Translations under genes and position numbers: made by a program | Assembly: GCF_903645315.1 (NCBI RefSeq) | Contig: NZ_CAHJXL010000001.1 | Coordinates: forward strand, 2,036,001-2,100,000 | Direction: 5' to 3' | DNA length: 64,000 nt | From: Victivallis sp. Marseille-Q1083 | Lineage (GTDB): Bacteria; Verrucomicrobiota; Lentisphaeria; Victivallales; Victivallaceae | Shown here: piece after piece, positions 25,238-32,571 of the stretch | Layout of the letters: each line of letters starts with the position of its first letter | Position numbering within the stretch: position 1 is the stretch's first letter | The notes under the pieces: generated by a model | Seen by the model: only the letters and a program-made list of their open reading frames with translations | Told to the model about the DNA's origin: nothing | The model's database searches: none

Positions 25238-27550
25238 ATGGCCAGAGCATGCATCCAGAAGCACAACGGGGAACCCAGCATCATCGTCGACGGCAAACCG
25301 TATCCGCCGATGGCGATGACCGTCAGCATGAAAAAGCCGGACTATCTGCGGCACCTGGGGGAATCCGGCATTAAAATTTATTTCCTGATGTGCAACACCG
25401 ATTGGCTGGAGCCCGGCGGAGAATTTACCGACGAAAGCGGCAACCGCAGCAGTGCTCCCAGCGGTACGGAACGATTCTGCCGTCAGGCCGAAACGCTGTT
25501 GGCGGCGGTTCCGGACGCTTATATCATCGTCCGCATCGGCCTGCATCCGCCGCTGGACTGGATCGAACGCCACCGGGACGACCTCATGCAATACAACGAC
25601 GGTTCCTTGAAACCCACCATCGTCGCCAGCGAAGTGCACAAACAGCACTTGCCGGGCATGTACAGCCTGTGTTCCGATGCCTGGCGGCAGGACGGCGCTG
25701 AGGCGCTGCAGGAATTTTTCGATACCATCGACCGGACGCCGTATGCCGGGCGGGTCATCGGCTATTTTCTGGCGGCCGGCGGCACTTCCGAGTGGTATCC
25801 GTGCAATCCGCTGACCGATTATGCCAATCATTTGTACGGCGATTTCAGTCCGGCGTTCCGCCGGGAATACGAGCGGATCTTGCGGGAAAAATACGGCACC
25901 GAAGAAGCTTTGCGCCGCGCCTGGCGAAAACCGGACGCCACCTTTGCCGCGCCGATCATTCCGCCGCTGGAAGAGCGGGTCCACACCCGGATCGACGACA
26001 AAATCCTGGACGCCATGCTGAACTTCGAGAGCGCCGAACGGACGATCGGTAAAAAAATTGAACTGAATCCGGCCGACCAGACCAATATCGGCGTATTTCT
26101 CAATGCCGACCGTTTTCAGCATGTCGCCGATTTCTACCACGCCTGGCATCGGGGCGTCGCCAACACCATCATTCACTTTGCCCGGGTCGTCCGCCGTCGT
26201 TATGCCGATACCAAACTGGTCGGCGCCTTTTACGGTTCCTACGGCTGTACCGATTATTATGATTTGGCCACGGCGGAAGCCACGCTGCCGATTCTGGACA
26301 GCGGACTGCTGGATTTCCTGGCGGCGCCGGGCGTTTACAACAACCGCGAACCCGGCGGCTACGTCGCCCAGCGGGAAATGCAGGATTCCTTCCGGCTGCG
26401 CAATCAGATTTACGTCGTCGAAGAGGACAGCCGGACCCACTTGGAAAATGACTTCTACCGCGACTCGATGGGCCTGTACGATATCGCCGACACCATCCAT
26501 ACGCTGAAACGGGATTTCGCCCGCAACCTTTGCGAGGACATCTACGCCTGGTGGTTCGACCAGCACCCGGACGGCGGCCGTTACGAGCATCCGGATATCT
26601 ACGCACTGTTCAAACGCCAGCAGGAAATCGCCGCTTACGCCTACAGCATTCCGCGCGAGAAACACAATGAAATCGCCTTGATTTTCGATCAGGAAAGTTT
26701 GCATTACGTCTCGCAGAACACCAGTTCGCTGATGCTGGATCTTTACCGGACTTCCGACCTGGCCCGCATCGGCGCTCCGGTGGATTACTATTTTCATGAC
26801 GACCTGGCCCGGCCGGACATGCCGGATTACAAGCTGTACGTTATGATCAACACCTTCGTGCTCACCGATGCCGAGCGGCAGGCAATCACCGCCAAACTGA
26901 CCAGAAACAACGCGGTGGCGGTCTGGCTGTATGCGCCCGGATTCATCAATCCGGATGCTGAGCAGCGCATCGGCAACGCCAATATCGAAGAACTCATCGG
27001 CATGAAAATCAAGCGGATCGACCGGACCTGCTCACCGCGATTCAAAATCACCGATCCGGCTCATCCGGCCTTGTCGCTGGCCGATCCGGATCGCCGGTAC
27101 GGTTACATCGACCGCGATGTGCACAGCAACGTCTGGCTGGGCAATGTGCTGCCGCCGCCCTACATGTATCCGGGTTTTCTGATCGATGATCCGGAAGTGG
27201 AAGCGCTCGGACGCTATCTTAATTTCGACGGTGTCGCATTGGGTCTGAAGGTCCAGCCGGCCGGTTGGACCAGCATCTATTGCGCGCCGCAAATTCTGCG
27301 CAGCGAATTGCTGGCCGGTTTCGCCCGCTACGCCGGTTGTCACCTGTACACTCATACGGACGATTGTTTATACGCCAACGATAACTTTGTCACTATCCAC
27401 GCGAAAACCACCGGGAAGCGCACGTTGTATTTCCCTTGGCCGTGCAATCCCTATGAAGTGTATGAAAAACGGTTTTACGGGCACAACATTACCGAACTCG
27501 AGGTGGATATGCGACTTGGCGAAACGCTGATGTTTCTCCTGAAAAAATAA
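25238..27550 (+). CDS. GH42-like (beta-galactosidase-like) glycoside hydrolase, cytoplasmic
   Basis: A 770-residue protein without a signal peptide. Its N-terminal barrel has the layout of GH42 and related clan-A enzymes: YPPMAMTVSMKKPDYLRHLGESGIKIYF at the start, GYFLAAGGTSEWYPCNPLTDYANHLYGDFS with E-W as a candidate acid/base region, and QIYVVEEDSRTH as a candidate nucleophile region. A trimerisation-like alpha/beta domain follows (about 480-620, EIALIFDQESLHYVSQ; VMINTFVLTDAERQAI). The family assignment is from pattern only. It has no pseudopilin partner. The LacI regulator gene is divergent from it, so a shared intergenic control region is possible. Confidence 0.7.
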   Translation: MARACIQKHNGEPSIIVDGKPYPPMAMTVSMKKPDYLRHLGESGIKIYFLMCNTDWLEPGGEFTDESGNRSSAPSGTERFCRQAETLLAAVPDAYIIVRIGLHPPLDWIERHRDDLMQYNDGSLKPTIVASEVHKQHLPGMYSLCSDAWRQDGAEALQEFFDTIDRTPYAGRVIGYFLAAGGTSEWYPCNPLTDYANHLYGDFSPAFRREYERILREKYGTEEALRRAWRKPDATFAAPIIPPLEERVHTRIDDKILDAMLNFESAERTIGKKIELNPADQTNIGVFLNADRFQHVADFYHAWHRGVANTIIHFARVVRRRYADTKLVGAFYGSYGCTDYYDLATAEATLPILDSGLLDFLAAPGVYNNREPGGYVAQREMQDSFRLRNQIYVVEEDSRTHLENDFYRDSMGLYDIADTIHTLKRDFARNLCEDIYAWWFDQHPDGGRYEHPDIYALFKRQQEIAAYAYSIPREKHNEIALIFDQESLHYVSQNTSSLMLDLYRTSDLARIGAPVDYYFHDDLARPDMPDYKLYVMINTFVLTDAERQAITAKLTRNNAVAVWLYAPGFINPDAEQRIGNANIEELIGMKIKRIDRTCSPRFKITDPAHPALSLADPDRRYGYIDRDVHSNVWLGNVLPPPYMYPGFLIDDPEVEALGRYLNFDGVALGLKVQPAGWTSIYCAPQILRSELLAGFARYAGCHLYTHTDDCLYANDNFVTIHAKTTGKRTLYFPWPCNPYEVYEKRFYGHNITELEVDMRLGETLMFLLKK

Positions 27551-27627
27551 GAAAGCAACCGCTCCGGCTCCATCAGAGCGGAGCGCCCCTTTCGTTTAAG
27601 CCTATGGCGATACATCATCAAAAAAGA

Positions 27628-27666
27628 GGGATTCCGTCCGGAAACCGGAATCCCTTCCCTTTTTTT
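27628..27666 (+). terminator. Rho-independent terminator of GH42-like gene
   Basis: GGGATTCCG, loop, CGGAATCCC, then TTCCCTTTTTTT. The 9-bp stem lies about 80 nt after the stop codon. Confidence 0.8.
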
Positions 27667-27804
27667 GACGACGAACCGGCATCAGGACCGTTTTCAATTA
27701 CTCCTTCGACACCCACTAGTTTTTGAACCAGATCACATAGAGTTCCATCTTTCAGGGCCTGAAAACGACTGACCTGAATATTGCATGAAATCGGAAAAAA
27801 AGAC

Positions 27805-27872
27805 GGGCAATCTATCGATTAACACGTTATATTGTAATCGCTTACAAAACAGTATAACGTGGAAGGTTGCCC
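27805..27872. repeat. Structured inverted repeat with LacI-operator-like core
   Basis: Outer arms GGGCAA/TTGCCC enclose perfect 9-bp arms CACGTTATA/TATAACGTG (27823-27831 and 27853-27861). Inside is TTGTAATCGCTTACAA (27832-27847), a near-palindrome with central CG. The surrounding 578-nt gap (27551-28128) otherwise holds only a terminator; short open frames there match nothing I recognise. Confidence 0.6.
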
Positions 27873-28128
27873 TTGACAAAATGTAGTATTTCCAATTCGG
27901 TCTTTCAAGGGTCGAACCGCAAAAAATCGAAGTTGAATTCTTTTGACAACCGGCAATCAAGAAAAGTCAAACACTCTACGCTTGATATGCTTCGGCAAAG
28001 AGTGTTTGCACCGGAATTTTTACTTTATTGTAACCGCAAATGATGTGGTTCCGGCTGGCAATAAAGGGGCCCGGCGGTTATAGTATAAGGTCGGTGGAAC
28101 AACCAGAACAGGCCGGAAGGGGATTGGC

Positions 28129-29439
28129 ATGATTTTCGATGAACCGTTGTCGCCGGAACGACAGGCTTCGTCGCGTCGCAATTTCAACATTTTCAATCTG
28201 ATCAACGGCCTCTCCTATATGTGCCTGGGCGAGACGGTCATCATCCTGCTGGCGGTCCGGCTGCACTGTCCGGATTCTTTCATCGCCGCGCTGGGCGCCA
28301 TGCTCTATTTCGGCTACCTGCTGCTGCCGCTCGGCAAAATCACCACCGCCCGCGTCGGCGCGGCGTCGAGCCAGGCTTTGTTCTGGGTGTTGCGCAACGT
28401 CGCCGCGCTGCTGGTGGCGGCCTCCGCGGTCATCTCGCTGTATTGGAGCCAGCCGTTCGGCATGGCGGTGCTGTTGACCGGCGCTTTCCTGTTTTACGGC
28501 TTCCGGGCCGCCGGCGTCGTCATGTCGCAGCCGTTGTACGGCGACATTACCACCAATGAAAATCGTGCCGCCTTCCTGGCGGCGACCGGCGGCTTGTTCT
28601 ATTGCTCCTGCCTGATCGCTTTGACGATCATCAGCTTGCTGTTGCACGTCAGCCAGAGTCTCTGGACCTTGACCGGCATCATCGTCGTCGGCGCGACGCT
28701 GGGGTTCTCCTCGTCGCGCTTCATCCGCAAAGTCGACGAGACCAGCCATATCCGCCGGTCGGCCGCCAAACCGATTCGCGGCGAATTGCTGATGGCCTTC
28801 CGCAATCCGGTGCTGCGGCGACAGATCATGGCCGGATTCGCCATCAATCTCGGCGTCATCATGCTGGTGCCGGTTTCGATGCTGACGCTGAAACGCGGCT
28901 ACGGCGTCAGCGACACCGAGGCGCTGCTCTACGCGCTGGTTCAATTCGCCGCTTCGGCGCTGATGTCCTTTCTGGCCGGCCGGGTCGCCGAAAGGATCGG
29001 GCCGCGCCATACGATTCTGGCGGCTTACGCTCTGCTGCTGGGAGTTGCCGTGCTGTGGCTGTGCGCGCCGGCGTCGTTTCATTGGTATTATATGATTCTG
29101 CCGTTTCTGCTGGCCGGCGGTGCCACCGTCAGCATGAGCAATTCGATGATTCACTATTTCCTGCAGACCGTGCCGGTGGAGAACCGGGTCGGCTCGTCGA
29201 TGTTCATCGCCGTCATCAACGGCTCCGGCGCCGGATTGGCCGGCATGCTGTTGGCCGGATCCCTGTTGAGAAATACCGTCGAAAGCGGTATTTCGTTCGG
29301 CGGCTTGGCCGGCTACCGGCTCTATTTCCTGGGAGCCGTCCTGGTGTTGTCGCCCGGTTTGTGGATCATCCGCCGCCTGAAACCGTTGCCGCTGGAGAAA
29401 CGCCGTATCCTCAAAAGCTGGAGTTCAACCGCCGATTGA
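28129..29439 (+). CDS. Major facilitator superfamily transporter
   Basis: A 436-residue membrane protein with about 12 hydrophobic segments in two halves separated by a charged loop near residues 180-220 (FSSSRFIRKVDETSHIRRSAAKPIRGE). VAERIGPRHTILAAYALLLG in the second half is the loop between helices 8 and 9, with the family's basic/glycine pattern. The fold is clear but the cargo is not; it is probably a small solute such as a sugar or drug. The gene stands alone on the plus strand between the GH42-like gene and the converging ParB-like gene, which ends 13 nt away. No clear promoter was found apart from a weak TATAGT at 28080. Confidence 0.8.
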   Translation: MIFDEPLSPERQASSRRNFNIFNLINGLSYMCLGETVIILLAVRLHCPDSFIAALGAMLYFGYLLLPLGKITTARVGAASSQALFWVLRNVAALLVAASAVISLYWSQPFGMAVLLTGAFLFYGFRAAGVVMSQPLYGDITTNENRAAFLAATGGLFYCSCLIALTIISLLLHVSQSLWTLTGIIVVGATLGFSSSRFIRKVDETSHIRRSAAKPIRGELLMAFRNPVLRRQIMAGFAINLGVIMLVPVSMLTLKRGYGVSDTEALLYALVQFAASALMSFLAGRVAERIGPRHTILAAYALLLGVAVLWLCAPASFHWYYMILPFLLAGGATVSMSNSMIHYFLQTVPVENRVGSSMFIAVINGSGAGLAGMLLAGSLLRNTVESGISFGGLAGYRLYFLGAVLVLSPGLWIIRRLKPLPLEKRRILKSWSSTAD

Positions 29440-29452
29440 CCGGTCGCGCCCG

Positions 29453-29986
29453 CTAGCGCCAGGCGGTGGAAAATTCCCGGTCCTTGTAGGCTTCGGCCAG
29501 GCCGCCGATCTGGGAGAGCCGCAGCACTTCGTCGGCGTCCATGCCGAGGTTTTTGCTGATTTTCGCGTCACTCCAATTGCGCCGCTTCAATTCCAGGACG
29601 ATCTGGCTCATCTCCAGGACCTGATGTTTTCCGCGGGCCCGGTTGTGACGGATCGTCGAGGCGATCCGGTTGCTGCGTTCGTTCTCGTGGCGGTTGATCA
29701 CCACGGCCGGCAAATGCGGCAGACCTTTCTGACGGCCGATCAGATAGCGGTGGAAACCGTCGACCACTTCGAAAATGCCGTCTTTGCGCAGCCAGACGAC
29801 GATCGGTTGCGTGTAACCGTCCTCTTCGATCGACAGCCGCAGCAGTTTCATTTCCGGCGGCGCCACCGTGTTGGGATTGTAATCGTTGGCTTCAATGAGT
29901 CCGATCGGAATCCAATAGACTTTGGCAATCGGCTGCTTGGCGGCCCAATCCGGGACGGCTTCAAATTCCTTCAGATCAATTTCCAT
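29453..29986 (-). CDS. ParB/sulfiredoxin-fold protein, IbrB (YbdM)-like
   Basis: A 177-residue protein. The ParB-N/Srx fold covers about residues 20-110 (WIPIGLIEANDYNPNTVAPPEMKLLRLSIEEDGYTQPIVV, then FEVVDGFHRYLIGR, the DG-HR box). The remaining residues form a small helix-turn-helix region (NWSDAKISKNLGMDADEVLRL). It lacks the rest of a partition ParB and has no ParA partner. Its start codon lies inside the end of the PP-loop gene (16-nt overlap), so the two are translationally coupled. This matches the ibrB-ibrA (ybdM-ybdN) pair of enterobacteria, whose biochemical role is unsettled. Confidence 0.85.
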   Translation of the reverse strand: MEIDLKEFEAVPDWAAKQPIAKVYWIPIGLIEANDYNPNTVAPPEMKLLRLSIEEDGYTQPIVVWLRKDGIFEVVDGFHRYLIGRQKGLPHLPAVVINRHENERSNRIASTIRHNRARGKHQVLEMSQIVLELKRRNWSDAKISKNLGMDADEVLRLSQIGGLAEAYKDREFSTAWR

Positions 29987-31179
29987 TGTTCGCGCCTTCG
30001 TTTCATAAGGTTACAGTAATTCTGGTAACTGGCCGTTTTGGTCGGGGCAAAGCAGAGCATTTTACACCAGTAGTCGTTTTTCAACAGACATTTGCAGAGA
30101 CGCCGCCAACTGGGGACGTCGGCGGCACCGGAATCGCCTTCCTGTTCATCCGGAATGCCGTTCGGATAATCTCCCTTGGTTTGCCACCAGTGCAAATAGA
30201 CGGCGAATTTGTTTTTATAATGCTCGGCGGTGGCCGGCGGCATCGAACTGAGCAGTTGCAGCGCGAACTCCTTCCAGGTGCGCGAATCCGGCTTGGTGAT
30301 ATGATGGTTGCCGAGGATCAGGCCACGCTCCTTGGCATACTGGGAACCGAAATTGGCGCCGTTGACCCGGGCGACCATCCGTCCCCAGGTATCCGGTTCG
30401 ATCACCTGAAAGAGATTCAGCGCCTGGCGCTGTTCGTTGCCGAACGGTTCGCAGATCCGCATCCGGTGCAGCGGCACGCCGGCCTGGTAAAAGCGGTCGT
30501 ACAATTCATTGTAACATTTGCCGAATTTGCCGCAGTAGGTCCAGATATCCTCGGTCCGCCAGTCGTAAAGCGGGTAAATGTTGTAAACGTACCGGCTGCA
30601 GCGGGTGGTCCAGCGGCGGCGGCGGAACATCTGCTTGCAGGAGTTGTTCAGCGTCATCCAGCGGTTCAGCGATTCGCTGGTCCGGATGCCGACCATGCAG
30701 GCGGTCATCATCTTGCGGGCGTACCATTCGCCGAATTCCGGCACGAACTCCTCGAACGTCATGTTCTTCTGGTAGAACGGAAAGTAATGTCCGTCCCGGA
30801 TGGCGAACTCCGGCTTGGAGCGAATCCACTGTTTGCCCTCTTCCCAGGCGACCCATTCCGGTTCAAAGACGCTGACCGCATTGACGGTCCGCAATGGAAC
30901 GCAGCACCAGTACAGATCAATGACGTCCCGGTACAGGTCGATCATTTGTTCGACGTGGCGGATGGTCAGCGCATACTGGCATTCCCAGTCGATGAACAGC
31001 AGCCCGAACTTCTTCCGGTAACGGCGCGCCGCTTCGGCGCAGAGATGGAGCATTACCGAACTGTCTTTGCCGCCGGAAAAGGAGACGTAGACCCGGGGAA
31101 AGGTCTCGAAGATCAGGGCGATGCGCATTCTGGCGGCATCATAGACGTTCATTCCGAGAAATCTCTTGCGTCCCCTCAT
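29971..31179 (-). CDS. PAPS-reductase-like PP-loop protein, IbrA (YbdN)-like, DUF3440
   Basis: A 402-residue protein. The PP-loop S35-GGKDS-40 in VYVSFSGGKDSSVMLHL binds ATP for adenylation chemistry. The following FGLLFIDWECQYALTIRHVEQMI, WCCVPLRTVNAVSVFEPEWVAWE and YPLYDWRTEDIWTYCGKF are characteristic of the YbdN/IbrA branch of the PAPS-reductase superfamily, and the C-terminal part is DUF3440-like. A sulfate-reduction role is unlikely because no other cysteine-biosynthesis genes lie nearby. It shares a promoter (31276-31304) and a 16-nt overlap with the ParB-like gene. The 385-nt gap upstream to 31564 is AT-rich and otherwise empty. Confidence 0.88.
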   Translation of the reverse strand: MRGRKRFLGMNVYDAARMRIALIFETFPRVYVSFSGGKDSSVMLHLCAEAARRYRKKFGLLFIDWECQYALTIRHVEQMIDLYRDVIDLYWCCVPLRTVNAVSVFEPEWVAWEEGKQWIRSKPEFAIRDGHYFPFYQKNMTFEEFVPEFGEWYARKMMTACMVGIRTSESLNRWMTLNNSCKQMFRRRRWTTRCSRYVYNIYPLYDWRTEDIWTYCGKFGKCYNELYDRFYQAGVPLHRMRICEPFGNEQRQALNLFQVIEPDTWGRMVARVNGANFGSQYAKERGLILGNHHITKPDSRTWKEFALQLLSSMPPATAEHYKNKFAVYLHWWQTKGDYPNGIPDEQEGDSGAADVPSWRRLCKCLLKNDYWCKMLCFAPTKTASYQNYCNLMKRRREQWKLI

Positions 31180-31275
31180 GTGAAAACCGGCCTCGCATTC
31201 ATACAGTAGTTCGATGTTTTGACGATCATGATTTTTGAGAAAACCATTAATGGAAAGTTCTCTGAAATATGAATA

Positions 31276-31304
31276 AGTATAATACCGAATTGAATTATTG
31301 TCAA
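31276..31304 (-). promoter_or_regulatory. Promoter of IbrA/IbrB-like pair
   Basis: Minus strand: TTGACA (31304-31299), 17-bp spacer, TATACT (31281-31276), about 97 nt before the ATG. Confidence 0.7.
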
Positions 31305-31564
31305 CTCGATGGTAAAAAACATTGGCCGAATAAGCTGGTTTCCTTTATTAAAAAGTAAAATATTATGGATAAAAAATAAAAATTTCTTTAATGTATGGAA
31401 AGAGCGTCAATTTTTTGCCGATTTTGTTATCACTGAAATAATTTGATTATTGCAGCGATCGCCGGCAGTTAAATTTGTGATAAATTCTGAATGCCGGACC
31501 AGAATAATGAAATGGTATAAACCAGGCTTGCTCCGGCATTCGGGTCAAACGGCCGGAAGTGGAG

Positions 31565-32389
31565 TTACAGCGGCTGGCAGGCGGCACAGAAATAGACATT
31601 GCCGCCGAGCAAGGCCTGGCGGGTAATCGGACCGCCGCAGATTGGACAGGGACGGTTCCGTGTGTTGGCCGAGAGCAGCGTCCGATAGCCTCCCGGTCGG
31701 CCGAAGAGATCCTTTTCGGTGTCGCGGCCGCCGGCGGCCGCCATTGCGGTCAGCGTCCGTTTGACGCTGTGGAAGAGCGCCCGGCGCCGCGGCTGCGACA
31801 GTGCCGCCAGTTCGCTTTTCGGGTGGATGCGGGCATTGAACAGAATATCCTGCAACACACCGTTGCCGAGTCCGGGAATGCGTTGTTCGGTGGCCAGCAC
31901 GGCTTTGATCTTGAGCTTCGGCCGGCATTGGTCCAGCAGGCCCATGAAATAGGATTCGCTGAACCGGTCGGTGAGCGGCGAGGGTTTTTCCAGGGCGACC
32001 CGGTAATAATCGTTGGGAATCCCGCCTTTCGGAAAGAGCGTCAGAAAGCCGTACATCTGAATGGTGCCGGCCAGGGCGCTGCCATCCTCGAAATGAATCA
32101 GCAACTGGTGTGTGGCCGGCGGACGTTCTCCGGCCGGAAGCCAGCGCAAATTCACGCCGTCGGAGAAGGCCAGCGCGTAATCTCCGGCGGTGAACTCCAG
32201 TTGCCCGCCGAGGCCGCGGGCGCCGGAAAAATGCCTGCCGACCAGGTGCCGGCGGTACTCTTCCGGTTCGGCCGAGTAAAACGCGAAGCGGTGCGGCGAA
32301 GCGCCGATTTCCACCGTCGCAATCTTTCGGTTGCCAAGCGTTTCATTCAATTGCCGGGCCCGCGCTTCCGCTTCCGGTAATTCCAGCAT
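31565..32389 (-). CDS. Fpg/Nei-family DNA glycosylase-like protein lacking the N-terminal proline
   Basis: A 274-residue protein with the layout of formamidopyrimidine-DNA glycosylases: N-terminal ELPEAE, a helix-two-turn-helix region with the LATEQRIPGLGNGVLQDILFNARIHP signature, and a C-terminal zinc finger CPICG...FCAACQ. Canonical Fpg/Nei enzymes start Met-Pro-Glu and use the exposed Pro as nucleophile; here residue 2 is Leu (MLELPEAEA). The zinc-finger Arg that enters DNA is also replaced (GGNVYFC). A divergent subfamily with this start exists in anaerobes, so it is likely a genuine gene with altered or no glycosylase chemistry. It has its own promoter at 32426-32454. Confidence 0.85.
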   Translation of the reverse strand: MLELPEAEARARQLNETLGNRKIATVEIGASPHRFAFYSAEPEEYRRHLVGRHFSGARGLGGQLEFTAGDYALAFSDGVNLRWLPAGERPPATHQLLIHFEDGSALAGTIQMYGFLTLFPKGGIPNDYYRVALEKPSPLTDRFSESYFMGLLDQCRPKLKIKAVLATEQRIPGLGNGVLQDILFNARIHPKSELAALSQPRRRALFHSVKRTLTAMAAAGGRDTEKDLFGRPGGYRTLLSANTRNRPCPICGGPITRQALLGGNVYFCAACQPL

Positions 32390-32425
32390 TTTCCCCTCCT
32401 TCCGATCATTTTTCCGGTTCTCTTA

Positions 32426-32454
32426 ATTATAGCGATGCAGCGGTTTCCTGTCAA
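32426..32454 (-). promoter_or_regulatory. Promoter of Fpg/Nei-like gene
   Basis: Minus strand: TTGACA (32454-32449), 17-bp spacer, TATAAT (32431-32426), 36 nt before the ATG. Confidence 0.75.
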
Positions 32455-32459
32455 GTGCC

Positions 32460-32501
32460 GGGAAAATAAAACCGCCGGCGCCGGGACAATCCGGCGCCGG
32501 C
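32460..32501 (-). terminator. Terminator of tandem DUF4091 unit
   Basis: Minus strand: GCCGGCGCCGG, 6-nt loop, CCGGCGCCGGC, then GGTTTTATTTT. Perfect 11-bp stem, about 70 nt after the stop of 32572-35148 and just before the next promoter. Confidence 0.75.
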
Positions 32502-32571
32502 ATAGCAGAAAAGAAGATTTTACGCCATGGGCAAATTGTTTTATTATATCATTTGCCCTCGGCGTGTTTTT

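Noticed and set aside
27733-27960. 75-codon minus-strand open frame
   Set aside because: Runs through the structured repeat; no ribosome site, no family. Considered as a transposase scrap but no motif found.
29453-29986. ParB-like gene as a chromosome or plasmid partition gene
   Set aside because: No ParA partner or parS-type repeats; the neighbour is a PP-loop protein as in the ibrB-ibrA pair.
29453-31179. The PP-loop/ParB pair as a Dnd phosphorothioation system
   Set aside because: DndC-type PP-loop proteins come with dndB, dndD and dndE genes, none of which is present, and the DUF3440-like tail fits IbrA instead.
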